Positions 44,264 to 54,784 of a stretch of 64,000 nucleotides of DNA are shown here, in pieces. The stretch's first letter is position 1, and every line of letters starts with the position of its first letter. The notes beneath the pieces are model-generated. The model worked only from the letters and a program-made list of their open reading frames with translations, ran no database searches and had not been told where the DNA came from. A program made the translations under genes and the position numbers. Origin of the DNA: Rhodanobacteraceae bacterium (GTDB lineage: Bacteria; Pseudomonadota; Gammaproteobacteria; Xanthomonadales; SZUA-5); contig JADJPR010000022.1 in NCBI GenBank assembly GCA_016713135.1, positions 310,001-374,000 on the forward strand, in the 5' to 3' direction.

Positions 44264-46957
44264 TCAACCCTCATGTACCTGCAGCGCGGCCCAGTACCAG
44301 GGATGCTCGAGCCCGGCGGATGTTGCCGCCGGCGCCACGCCACCCACCCCACGTACGGTGTCGTCGCTGCCGGCATCTGCCGGATGCAGCATCTGCAGCA
44401 TGGCGCTGCGCAGCGCATCTGCGGGGTCGCCGGCGTCCGCACGCGCAGCGTAGAAGCGTGCAACCAGGTCGGCCGTCGCCGCATCATGCGTCGGCCACAG
44501 GCTGGCAACGACGCTGCGCGCGCCGGCGCCGCGGAAGGCGCGCACGAAGCCGACCACGCCCTCGCCGTCGAAGTTGCCACCCAGCGCGGTCTCACAGCCA
44601 GACAGGACCACCAGGTCCGCGCGCAGGTGCAACTGCTCCTGCACCTCCCAGACTTGCAGCCAACCGTTCTCCGCGCCACCAGGCGTGAGCAGCAGCGCCG
44701 AATCGAGCGGGTTGGCGGGGTCCGTCAGCGAGTGAACGGCCAGGTGCAACAGGGCAGCCTGGGGGGCCGCAGCCTTCAGTTGCGCCTCGCTGGCATCGGC
44801 GCCCACCAGCGCTTGCATGCGCGCATCGCGACGCGCCAACGCCTGGACCTCGCGTCGCGCGCCGGGGAGTGGCGCCAGCAGCGTGGCGCCGGTGCGGGTC
44901 CATGCCAGCGTCGGGGCGTTGCCGAGGTCCCCCAGGGCGGCATCCCCGAGAGCCAGCCAGGCGCCGCCCGCGTCCGCGCGCGTCGCCGGGTCGCCCAGGC
45001 CATCGCGCAGGCGTACGCTCGCGCGTTGCACCAGGTATTCGCCTTGTCGCGCGTCCCATAGCGCGGCGAAGGGCAATTCGTGCAGCACGTCGTCGGCGAC
45101 GATCGCGATGCGCGGATATCGATCGATGCGCGCACCGAGCGGCGCGAGCAGTTGCCGGTACAGCGCATCGCCCTGGGCATGAATTGCGGCGAGGTCGCGC
45201 ATGTCCCGGCGGGCGATCAGGGCGCGCCAGTCGCGCACCGCCTGACGCAACTGCGCGCGATCCAGCGGCAACGGCAAGGCTTCGGTCGGCAGGCCGCTGC
45301 GCAACAGGAAGACCACGCTGCGGTGCTCGCCGAGGGCGTACACCAGAAGGGCTTCACCGGCATCGCCCGGGGCGAGTGCCACGCCGGCATCGCCTTGGGC
45401 CTGCCCGGCGTGTGCCATCCGTTCGGCGCGCTCGCGCCGCAACTCCTCCACGCGCGCCAGCGCGGCCGCCCGCTCCTTCGCGTCGCCGGCATTGTTGAGG
45501 GCCTGCCAGGCGCGTTCATAGGCGAGCGACAGCTGCCGGGCGGCCGGATCGGTGGCGACGCGCGCGCGCAGTTCGCGCCCTTGGCGCCACGCAATCCGGT
45601 GGGCACGCTGCAACACTTCCAGGGCCGCCGCCGGGCCACGCGCATCGAGGGTGGCCAGCATGCAGTCGCGATAGACATCGACGAAGCGCGCGCGGAAGCG
45701 CATCTGCGCGTAGTCGTCGGCGCCGAGGGAGAAACTGGCGCTGTCGAGCACGTCTGCGGCGGCGCACCAGGCCCGCCGCGCCGCACGCGGACGACCCGCA
45801 GCGGCCTCGATGCGCCCGCTGCGATGGAGTGCTTCGGCGTGTTCGACACTGTCCGGAGAGATCTTTCGCCAGCTTGCCAGCGACTCGCCCACCGCCGAGC
45901 GCGCCGCCGCATGACGCCCGAGCGCAGACAAGGCGCTCGCGCGCGCCGCTGCGGTGCGCGCCACATCCAGCGCCCGTTGCGCGCGCTTGAAGCCAGCCTC
46001 TGCCCGCTGCAGCAGTTCCAGGGCCTTCGCGGGATTTGTCTCTGCCAGCGCCCGGCCATGATGCAGATCAGCCTGCGCACGGCATTCGCAATCCGGCTCG
46101 GTGTGCGCCGCGGCCGCGCTGGCACGTGCAAAACCAGCCAGGGCAGCCCCACGATCGCCGCGCTGGAGGTCGAGTTCGGCCTGGTCGATCAGGGTATGGA
46201 CGCGTCGGGGGCCCAGCGCCGGCGCGTCCGCCAATGCATCGAGCGAGCGAGTCAGCCACTGCGCGGCCGCATCGTAGTCGCCGCGCAGGCGCTCCAGGTT
46301 GGCGACGTTCGCAGCGACCGCCGCGTACTCGCTGCCGCGCACCTGCTTCTGCGCACGGTATTCGCTCTCCGCAGCGAGCAGGCTGGCGTAGGCTTCCGCC
46401 AGCCGCCCAGACTCCTTCAGCAGCAGTCCGAGGTTGTGCTGCAACTGGGCACGCACACTGCGCTCGGGCGCGCTGTCGCCGAGCAGGCCCAGACCATGGC
46501 GGAACCGCGCCTCGGCCTCGCCGGCCCGCCCGGCCTCGGCCAACTGGGTGCCGAGCACATTGGCTGCCGCGGCGCGGTAGTAACCCGCCGATTGCAGACT
46601 CTCCAACAGGCCGGCGGCCTCCTCGGCGACCGCCAGCGCCCGCGCATGATCCCCTGCGCTGCTGGCGTAGCCGGCGAGCTTGAGCCCGGCGAGCGCAGCA
46701 TTCAACGAACCTGGCATCAAGGCCTGCCAGGTGCGGTACAACTCTTCCTGCAGCGCCAGCGCGCGTTCCGGCTGATCCAGCTTGCTGTGCATCTGCGCCG
46801 TCGCATCCAGTGCCACCGCCGCCTCCAGGCAATCCGCGCACAGCGCCGCGAACGCGCTGCGGGCGCGCTCCAGCTGCGCCAGGCCCAGCGCGAATTCGCT
46901 ACGTTGGCCGTGCGCCCAGGCCAGGCGCACCAGTAGTTGCGCGTCCCAGGCGTGCAA
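44264..46957 (-). CDS. TPR-CHAT caspase-like protein (main part)
   Basis: An 897-residue frame with a long TPR array in the first 450 residues (for example AALAGLKLAGYASSAGDHAR and VAANVANLERLRGDYDAAAQ) and a C-terminal CHAT domain of the caspase/separase clan. The His of the catalytic dyad is in LLHLAVHSLTDP (about 742) and the Cys in LVVLSGCETALGG (about 788), followed by GARSVVASLWPTHDAATADL. It has no signal peptide, starts at a TTG without a ribosome-binding site, and immediately follows an exported N-terminal frame; a one-base insertion near 46974-46980 would explain the split. CHAT proteins act as proteases in some defence and death systems; others are of unknown role. Confidence 0.88.
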   Translation of the reverse strand: MHAWDAQLLVRLAWAHGQRSEFALGLAQLERARSAFAALCADCLEAAVALDATAQMHSKLDQPERALALQEELYRTWQALMPGSLNAALAGLKLAGYASSAGDHARALAVAEEAAGLLESLQSAGYYRAAAANVLGTQLAEAGRAGEAEARFRHGLGLLGDSAPERSVRAQLQHNLGLLLKESGRLAEAYASLLAAESEYRAQKQVRGSEYAAVAANVANLERLRGDYDAAAQWLTRSLDALADAPALGPRRVHTLIDQAELDLQRGDRGAALAGFARASAAAAHTEPDCECRAQADLHHGRALAETNPAKALELLQRAEAGFKRAQRALDVARTAAARASALSALGRHAAARSAVGESLASWRKISPDSVEHAEALHRSGRIEAAAGRPRAARRAWCAAADVLDSASFSLGADDYAQMRFRARFVDVYRDCMLATLDARGPAAALEVLQRAHRIAWRQGRELRARVATDPAARQLSLAYERAWQALNNAGDAKERAAALARVEELRRERAERMAHAGQAQGDAGVALAPGDAGEALLVYALGEHRSVVFLLRSGLPTEALPLPLDRAQLRQAVRDWRALIARRDMRDLAAIHAQGDALYRQLLAPLGARIDRYPRIAIVADDVLHELPFAALWDARQGEYLVQRASVRLRDGLGDPATRADAGGAWLALGDAALGDLGNAPTLAWTRTGATLLAPLPGARREVQALARRDARMQALVGADASEAQLKAAAPQAALLHLAVHSLTDPANPLDSALLLTPGGAENGWLQVWEVQEQLHLRADLVVLSGCETALGGNFDGEGVVGFVRAFRGAGARSVVASLWPTHDAATADLVARFYAARADAGDPADALRSAMLQMLHPADAGSDDTVRGVGGVAPAATSAGLEHPWYWAALQVHEG

Positions 46958-46970
46958 CCGCCCGCCGGAT

Positions 46971-47660
46971 TCAGCGCGCGGCCAGCGACGCCAGCGATGC
47001 CACGATGCGGTCGAGTTCGCGCCGTTCCATCCAGACGCGCACGCGCGCCTCCTCGCCGGCCGCGCCCAACACCGGATCCACCGTCACCCTGTCGAGCATC
47101 GCGAGCCGTGCCAGCACCTCGTCGCCCGCACCACGCGCCATCAGCGCCGCTCGCGCGGCGTATATGGCCGTGAACGCCCGCCATTCGGCCAGCGCGGGCG
47201 TCTGCGAGACCAGCGCCCATGCTTCCGCCCATGCCTTGCGACCGGACTCCGATTGCGGCAGTTCGCGGGTCGCACGCAGTGCCAGCAACGCGGTGTCGAG
47301 GTCCGCGAGTGGGCCGCGGGCCTCCGGCGCGGGCCGCAACTGGAGCTCGACGCTCATTGGCGTCCACGCGATCCAGCGGCGCTTTCCTTCGCGCTCGACC
47401 TCCAGCTCGGCCGGTGCGAGCGGCAATACTTGCCACTGGAAGCGCACCACCGCGGCGATGCTGTCGAAGGCGAACTCGCCACCCGGTCCCCGGGCGCGCA
47501 GCAGGCGGTCGCCCGCCTGGACGTCCGGCGCTGATGCCGAGGCCATGCGCGTGACGGCCTCCACCACCGGCTGGGCGTTCGCCGCCATGCCGAGCAGCCC
47601 CAACCAGGCTGCAAGCAACCAGGCCACCGCCGCGCCCACCTGCCCCGTCGCCATCCTCAT
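46971..47660 (-). CDS. Exported N-terminal part of the CHAT protein (probable frameshift) or separate gene
   Basis: A 229-residue frame beginning MRMATGQVGAAVAWLLAAWL, a signal peptide, followed by a beta-like segment (DRLLRARGPGGEFAFDSIAA, RFQWQVLPLAPAELEVEREG) and helices that end ELDRIVASLASLAAR. Removing one base from the GC run near 46974-46980 joins it in frame to AESGGRLHAWDAQLLVRLAW of the CHAT protein, giving one exported TPR-CHAT protein of about 1131 residues. The alternative is two genes separated by 13 bp. I favour the frameshift. Confidence 0.7.
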   Translation of the reverse strand: MRMATGQVGAAVAWLLAAWLGLLGMAANAQPVVEAVTRMASASAPDVQAGDRLLRARGPGGEFAFDSIAAVVRFQWQVLPLAPAELEVEREGKRRWIAWTPMSVELQLRPAPEARGPLADLDTALLALRATRELPQSESGRKAWAEAWALVSQTPALAEWRAFTAIYAARAALMARGAGDEVLARLAMLDRVTVDPVLGAAGEEARVRVWMERRELDRIVASLASLAAR

Positions 47661-48192
47661 GTCGAGTCCCCGCCGCGCGCCGCTTTCTGCCCGCAGTCAC
47701 AAACGCATCATCGCGCCGACTCGCACGCCAGCGGATCTACCCCAACGCTGTACAGAAAAACCCAGGACCCGGGGCCAACGCGATCCGTATTCCGGCGGTG
47801 CACTGTCCCCTGCCATTGGTTGGTTGAAGAAATTTCCGATGCATTTTGGCCCGAGGCTAGGCGAGAGGAGGGTGAAAGCCGACGGCTTGCGCGGCATGCC
47901 GCGCGCCGGCTTGAACGCCCGCAACTGGTTGCGGGCGGGAACCGGCATAGCAGGCCGATGGCGACGACGAACAACGACGCATTCGGGGCAAAAGGTGCGG
48001 AAAGAATTCATCGAATTGATGGCAATGGACACCAGAAGGACGCAGCCCCTTCCTCTGGCTTTCCCGGCGCGGATCTGAAGGCGCTGCCGGGTTGGCATTG
48101 GCTATGATCGCGAGTCGAAAAAGGTCAGCAGCCATCGATTGACCCTTTCAGCCAAGTTGACCGCGGTGATTCCACTGAGCAAGGAGAAGGAC
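47661..48192. other. 532-bp gap upstream of the CHAT gene with hairpin repeat
   Basis: No gene is supported here. At 47878-47937 is a hairpin block: the perfect palindrome GCGCGGCATGCCGCGC (47889-47904) nested in AAGCCG/CGGCTT arms, then CGCCCGCAAC (47916-47925) pairing with 47928-47937. The same 16-bp palindrome recurs after acnA. The rest should contain the promoters of the CHAT gene and of the small exported protein at 48193. Confidence 0.5.
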
Positions 48193-48669
48193 ATGAAGCA
48201 TGCATTCTGGCTCGCCGTCATGCTGTGCCTGGGTAGTCAGGCCATGGCTGCCGAGCAGCCATCAGCCGAACAGCCGACCTTTCTCGACCTGGTCGCGGCC
48301 CAGAAGGCACTGCGCAAGGAGATTGCGGCCGGCAAGCAGACCTTTTCGCCAGACCAGCGCGAGAGCTTGTACAAGGCGCAGGACACGCTTTTCGCGCTTG
48401 CCGACGAGAACCCGACCGATGCCGACCTCAGCGAGGACGAATGGGTCAAGGCATTCAACGCACAGGAACAGATCCACCAGATTCTCACCGAAGCTGCCGC
48501 CGACGAGCGCGTGGTGTGCCGGCGTGAGAAACCAACCGGCTCCAATCGCAAGCAGTCAATCTGCCGCACCGTGTCCGAATGGCGTGGCCTGCAGGCCAAC
48601 CAGGCCGACCTGGTGCGCATGAGTCGCGAGGGCTCGACCGGGCCCCGGGCAAGCACAGGCGCCCAATAA
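48193..48669 (+). CDS. Small exported protein, unknown
   Basis: A 158-residue protein with a signal peptide (MKHAFWLAVMLCLGSQAMAA). The mature part is mostly helical and acidic (FLDLVAAQKALRKEIAAGKQ, LYKAQDTLFALADENPTDAD) and has two cysteines (VVCRREKPTGSNRKQSICRT) that could form a disulphide. AAGGAGAAGGAC precedes the ATG. Related-looking proteins of this size with a CRRxxxTGSxR motif occur in Xanthomonadales, but I know no function. Confidence 0.8.
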   Translation: MKHAFWLAVMLCLGSQAMAAEQPSAEQPTFLDLVAAQKALRKEIAAGKQTFSPDQRESLYKAQDTLFALADENPTDADLSEDEWVKAFNAQEQIHQILTEAAADERVVCRREKPTGSNRKQSICRTVSEWRGLQANQADLVRMSREGSTGPRASTGAQ

Positions 48670-48727
48670 ATCGGCGACATTCCGGCGAAAGTCATTCAAG
48701 AACTTGGCAGGACAGCACGCAGGTCCC

Positions 48728-49156
48728 TCAGCCACCCGCCTCGCGCACCGGCAGCCTCACCACCTGAGCGTGCTCGCCGCACAGGGTCAGGGTCAGTTCG
48801 ATCTCGTCACTGACGGCGAACGCACCCTTGGGCTGAATCAGCATCAGGTGCCGGCCGCCGGGTGCCAATTCGGCCTTGTCGCCCGGGGCAATCTCGATCT
48901 GCTCCAGCTTGCGCATGCGCATGACGCCGTTCTCATGGGTCATGTCGTGCATCTCGACGCGCTCGAAGGATGGCGAACTGGCGGCGGTGACGGTGACCGC
49001 CTGATCGCCGTCGTTGGCCAGTGTCAGGTAACCGGCCATGACGGTGGCGGTAGGCGGCGCCGCGCGCGCCCAGGCGGCGCTGACCGTCAGATCGCCACAG
49101 GCATGGGCCTGGGTGACGGCCAGTCCGAGCAACAACGAAGCAACAAGGGTCTTCAT
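48728..49156 (-). CDS. PCu(A)C copper chaperone
   Basis: A 142-residue periplasmic copper chaperone that delivers Cu(I), typically to cytochrome oxidase CuA. After the signal MKTLVASLLLGLAVTQAHA the beta-sandwich holds the copper ligands of the H(M)x10Mx21HxM pattern: EMHDMTHENGVMRM and GGRHLMLIQPK. The ATG at 49156 is the start; a short upstream in-frame extension lacks a signal peptide. It is divergent from the enoyl-CoA hydratase gene. Sco1 and oxidase genes are not in the window. Confidence 0.92.
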   Translation of the reverse strand: MKTLVASLLLGLAVTQAHACGDLTVSAAWARAAPPTATVMAGYLTLANDGDQAVTVTAASSPSFERVEMHDMTHENGVMRMRKLEQIEIAPGDKAELAPGGRHLMLIQPKGAFAVSDEIELTLTLCGEHAQVVRLPVREAGG

Positions 49157-49235
49157 CTTTCCGGTCCTTGAGTCGGGATTCCTGGGGGCAATGCTATGTT
49201 GTGGCAACTGAACTCAAGTCCGCAGGGGCCATCAC

Positions 49236-49991
49236 ATGCTTGACCGGCATCAACACGGCGACATCCTCGAACTGCGGCTGGCACGCCCGCCGGTGAATGC
49301 GCTCAATCCGGACCTTATCGCAGCACTGCGCGCTGCGGTGCTTGCCGCGCCGGGCGAAGGTGCGCGCGCGCTGGTGATTTCCTCGCACCCGGGCCTGTTC
49401 AGTGCCGGGCTGGATGTCCCTGCCCTGCTCAAGCTGGACCGCGCCGGCATGATCGAACTCTGGCGCAGCTTCTCCGGCCTGCTCGGCGCGATCGCGTGCT
49501 CGCCGATCCCCACGGTCGCCGCCATCACCGGCCACAGCCCGGCGGGTGGCACCGTGATCGCACTGAACTGCGACTACCGCGTCATGGCCGAGGGACCGTT
49601 CAAGCTCGGCCTCAACGAGACGCAAGTGGGGCTGGCGCTGCCGCGCACGATCTATGCCTCGCTCGCCCGGTTGCTCGGCCCGCACCGCGCCGAGCGTCAC
49701 GTGGTTGCGGGCAACATGATCGAATCCGCCGAGGCGCTGCGCATCGGGCTGGTAGACGAACTGGCGGCGCCCGACCAGGTGGTGTTCCGCGCACTCGACT
49801 GGTGCCGCTTCCACCTGGGCCTGCCGCAGCGCGCCATGCGCCTCAACCGCGAGACCGCCCGCGCCGACCTGCGCGCGCTCTACCAGGCCGAGGACCCGGC
49901 GCTGGTCGAGGAATTCGTCGACGGCTGGTTCCACCCCGAGACCCAGGCGGTCCTGCACGCGCTGGTGGCGAAGCTCAAGGCCAGGGCCTGA
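49236..49991 (+). CDS. Enoyl-CoA hydratase/isomerase family protein
   Basis: A 251-residue crotonase-fold protein. The oxyanion-hole region reads PGLFSAGLDVPALL near residue 52 and ITGHSPAGGTVIALNCDYRV near residue 99; FKLGLNETQVGLALPRTIY follows. The usual second catalytic Glu position (E near NETQVG) is present, so enoyl-CoA isomerase or hydratase activity is plausible. No other fatty-acid genes flank it. The GFA gene is convergent, its stop six bases away. Confidence 0.88.
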   Translation: MLDRHQHGDILELRLARPPVNALNPDLIAALRAAVLAAPGEGARALVISSHPGLFSAGLDVPALLKLDRAGMIELWRSFSGLLGAIACSPIPTVAAITGHSPAGGTVIALNCDYRVMAEGPFKLGLNETQVGLALPRTIYASLARLLGPHRAERHVVAGNMIESAEALRIGLVDELAAPDQVVFRALDWCRFHLGLPQRAMRLNRETARADLRALYQAEDPALVEEFVDGWFHPETQAVLHALVAKLKARA

Positions 49992-49997
49992 GCGGGA

Positions 49998-50396
49998 TCA
50001 GTCCGCCAACCGGGCGGCCGCCTGTTCCCAGTTCCGGCCGTCGAAGCGCTCCAGCACACCCAGGTGGGCTGCACCGCCCTCGATACAACGCAGGTTGACG
50101 CTCCAGCAATCCGGATGCGAACGCGGCTGGTAGAAGCTCTTGATGCCGCAACTGCGGCAGAAGAGATGAGCCGCGGCGCCGCTGCCGAAACGGTATTCGC
50201 CGAGCGCGCCGCTGGGCGTGAGCAATTCGAATGCCGCGTGTGGCACGGTGACGTGCAGGTAAGCGGTCATGCTGCAGATCGAGCAGTTGCACTCCAATAC
50301 GTCGAGTTTCTCCGGCCCACGGAAGCGGAATCGAACCGCGCCGCAATGACAGCCGCCGTGGTACTCAACATCGCCTTGATTGACGAAATCCGCCAT
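49998..50396 (-). CDS. GFA family (glutathione-dependent formaldehyde-activating-like) zinc protein
   Basis: A 132-residue protein of the GFA/CENP-V fold. The zinc ligands are visible: YHGGCHCGAVRFRF, LECNCSICSM and LFCRSCGIKSFYQPRSHPD. Most members bind zinc and have no proven formaldehyde activity. It precedes the DUF5989 gene on the minus strand in map order, but transcription runs DUF5989 first (5-bp gap), so the two may form an operon. Confidence 0.9.
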   Translation of the reverse strand: MADFVNQGDVEYHGGCHCGAVRFRFRGPEKLDVLECNCSICSMTAYLHVTVPHAAFELLTPSGALGEYRFGSGAAAHLFCRSCGIKSFYQPRSHPDCWSVNLRCIEGGAAHLGVLERFDGRNWEQAAARLAD

Positions 50397-50400
50397 GGCG

Positions 50401-50553
50401 TCAGAACAGGGTGTAGATGAAGGGCGCGATCACCGATCCCTTGACCGCCACCAGAATGCCGCCGATGGCCACCAACACCAGCACGATCGGCATCAGCCAG
50501 TACTTCTTGCGCACCCGCAGGAAGGCCCAGAGTTCACGCAGGATGTCGAGCAT
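50401..50553 (-). CDS. DUF5989 small membrane protein
   Basis: A 50-residue protein, MLDILRELWAFLRVRKKYWL followed by a single hydrophobic helix (MPIVLVLVAIGGILVAV) and the invariant-looking tail GSVIAPFIYTLF, matching the DUF5989 family. Family members often lie beside carbamoyltransferase/SxtJ genes; that context is absent here. Longer in-frame sequence upstream is unlike the family and is rejected. It is upstream of the GFA gene. Confidence 0.85.
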   Translation of the reverse strand: MLDILRELWAFLRVRKKYWLMPIVLVLVAIGGILVAVKGSVIAPFIYTLF

Positions 50554-50722
50554 GGGCGGGGTTTGCAGCCAGAGATCGCGCAAGTATCGCGCATGGCCCG
50601 CCATTCGCCATAGGTCGCGCTCCCCACGTCGCTGGCTTGGGCCATAATCGTGGGCTGTTCCGGTTGCCAGGCCTTCCCGGGCCGGCGCCGGGCGTGAAGT
50701 CCCTTCCCCACGGAGCCCGATC

Positions 50723-53404
<2,682 letters not shown>

Positions 53405-53448
53405 GGCCGACGGACGCCTCCTGCCGTCCATGGCGGCGGTCGCGTCCT

Positions 53449-53498
53449 GCCGGGCCATCCTTGGCCCGGCGTTCAGCCCTCGCGCGGCATGCCGCGCG
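53449..53498. repeat. Hairpin and 18-bp palindrome between the two acnA 3'-end copies
   Basis: GCCGGGCCA (53449-53457) and its complement (53462-53470) form a perfect 9-bp stem with a TCCT loop, then CGCGCGGCATGCCGCGCG (53481-53498) is a perfect palindrome. The core of the latter also occurs at 47889-47904. The first stem may end acnA transcription. Confidence 0.55.
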
Positions 53499-53522
53499 TC
53501 GGCTCCGCCGACCGGGCCTCAC

Positions 53523-53571
53523 CCGCCACGGCGGCATCCTGCCGTACGTGTTGCGCCAGCTGGCGGCCTGA
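53523..53571 (+). repeat. 49-bp direct duplicate of the acnA 3' end
   Basis: The 49 bases ending at the acnA stop (53356-53404) recur at 53523-53571 with one mismatch (gtgCtg to gtgTtg). The copy still reads [15 protein letters not shown] and a TGA. The two copies flank 118 bp of hairpin-rich non-coding sequence, as if an element had inserted at the gene end and brought or left a copy of the target. Confidence 0.85.
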
Positions 53572-53682
53572 CCGGCGCCCTCCACCACCCGGTGCGCCAC
53601 GCGTACCGGGTGGCGTCCAGCGACGCCGTGCATGCAGTTTCAGCCGTTATGCTCTGGGGCCTCTGCCCTGGAAGCCCATCCC

Positions 53683-54057
53683 ATGAGCGCAGCTGCACAG
53701 CCCCTCAACGTGCTCGGCACGCCGCTGAAGCCTTGTAGCACCGAGCCGATGACCGGATGGTTCCGCGATGGCTGCTGTCGCGGCGATCCGGCCGATCGCG
53801 GGTTGCACCTGATCTGCGCCGTGATGACCGCCGAATTCCTGCGCTTTTCGAAGGCCGAAGGCAACGACCTCAGCACGCCGCGGCCGGAATACGGTTTTCC
53901 CGGGTTGCTGCCGGGGGACCGCTGGTGCCTGTGCGCGACGCGCTGGCGCGATGCCTACGCCGCCGGCATGGCGCCGCAGGTGGTGCTGGAGGCCACCCAC
54001 CTGAACGCGCTGGGCGTGGTCTCGCTGGATCAGCTGCGCGAGTACGCCGCGGCCTGA
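53683..54057 (+). CDS. DUF2237 family protein
   Basis: A 124-residue cytoplasmic protein. The family signature is nearly complete: NVLGTPLKPCSTEPMTGWFR, DGCCRGDPADRGLHLICAVM, FLRFSKAEGNDLSTPRPEYG and FPGLLPGDRWCLCATRW, ending PQVVLEATHLNALGVVSLDQ. The cysteine and acidic positions suggest a small-molecule or metal site but no function is established. The ATG at 53683 is preceded by no strong ribosome-binding site; it is the first start giving the family N-terminus. Confidence 0.92.
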   Translation: MSAAAQPLNVLGTPLKPCSTEPMTGWFRDGCCRGDPADRGLHLICAVMTAEFLRFSKAEGNDLSTPRPEYGFPGLLPGDRWCLCATRWRDAYAAGMAPQVVLEATHLNALGVVSLDQLREYAAA

Positions 54058-54073
54058 GGTCCGGGGCCGGCGC

Positions 54074-54715
54074 TCAGGGCGCGCCAGCCACTTCGACCAT
54101 CGCTTCGTTGCGCCGCAGCGGCGGCAACACCCAGGGCGCGTTGTAGCGCGCGGTCCACGGTGCACCCACGGTCTCGATGCCCGCATCGGCCAGCGCCTGC
54201 GTGAGTTCGGCCGTGTGCCCGGCGAACTGCGCCTCGGTTCCACGTCCGGAAAATCGCAGGGCCGCGACCCGCCTGCCGGGCACCTGGCGCAGCACCACTC
54301 GCGGGTCGAGCGGCTGCGGCAGCGTCTCCAGGGTGTAGCCGGCCGGCATGTAGAACGCGATTCGCCAACGGCCATCGCCCTCGCTTGCCGCGTCCACTGG
54401 CGCTGTCATGGCGATCTTTTGCCCAACGTCGGGCGCCATCGCCACCGGCGCGGTCATCGCGATCTTCTCGTCGCCACGGTTGTCGCCGAAGATATAGCCC
54501 GCCAGCCGGCGGAAACCGACATTGCCTGCGTCGCCATAAGAGCCACCGTCGACCAGGGTTTCGGCGACCACGGTATCGCCGTAGCGTCGGATCTCGACGC
54601 CGGATTCCAGCGTGCGTTCGACTGTGTACGGGACCTGCTCGGTTGCCATCGCCACCTCGGTTTGCAAACTCGCAGCCAGGAAAGCAGCGAGGGATGCCAT
54701 CAGCCGTCCAGTCAT
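54074..54715 (-). CDS. SOUL heme-binding family protein, exported
   Basis: A 213-residue SOUL-domain protein. The N-terminus (MTGRLMASLAAFLAASLQTE) is a probable signal sequence. Family motifs are YTVERTLESGVEIRRYGDTV, FRRLAGYIFGDNRGDEKIAM and repeated KIAMTAPV stretches, then FYMPAGYTLETLPQPLDPRV near the C-terminus. Members bind heme or related ligands; the role in bacteria is unclear. It lies 69 bp downstream of hypF on the same strand but is not a known hydrogenase accessory gene. Confidence 0.9.
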   Translation of the reverse strand: MTGRLMASLAAFLAASLQTEVAMATEQVPYTVERTLESGVEIRRYGDTVVAETLVDGGSYGDAGNVGFRRLAGYIFGDNRGDEKIAMTAPVAMAPDVGQKIAMTAPVDAASEGDGRWRIAFYMPAGYTLETLPQPLDPRVVLRQVPGRRVAALRFSGRGTEAQFAGHTAELTQALADAGIETVGAPWTARYNAPWVLPPLRRNEAMVEVAGAP

Positions 54716-54784
54716 GCTCAGATTCCGGATCCAGGGTGGACAGCATGGAGCATGCCGCGTGTGCGCCATGCATCTGGCTGCGCG

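Noticed and set aside
47697..48098. A 133-residue minus-strand open frame in the 532-bp gap upstream of the CHAT gene
   Set aside because: It spans the hairpin repeat, is compositionally odd (Arg/Pro-rich), and has no ribosome-binding site or family resemblance.
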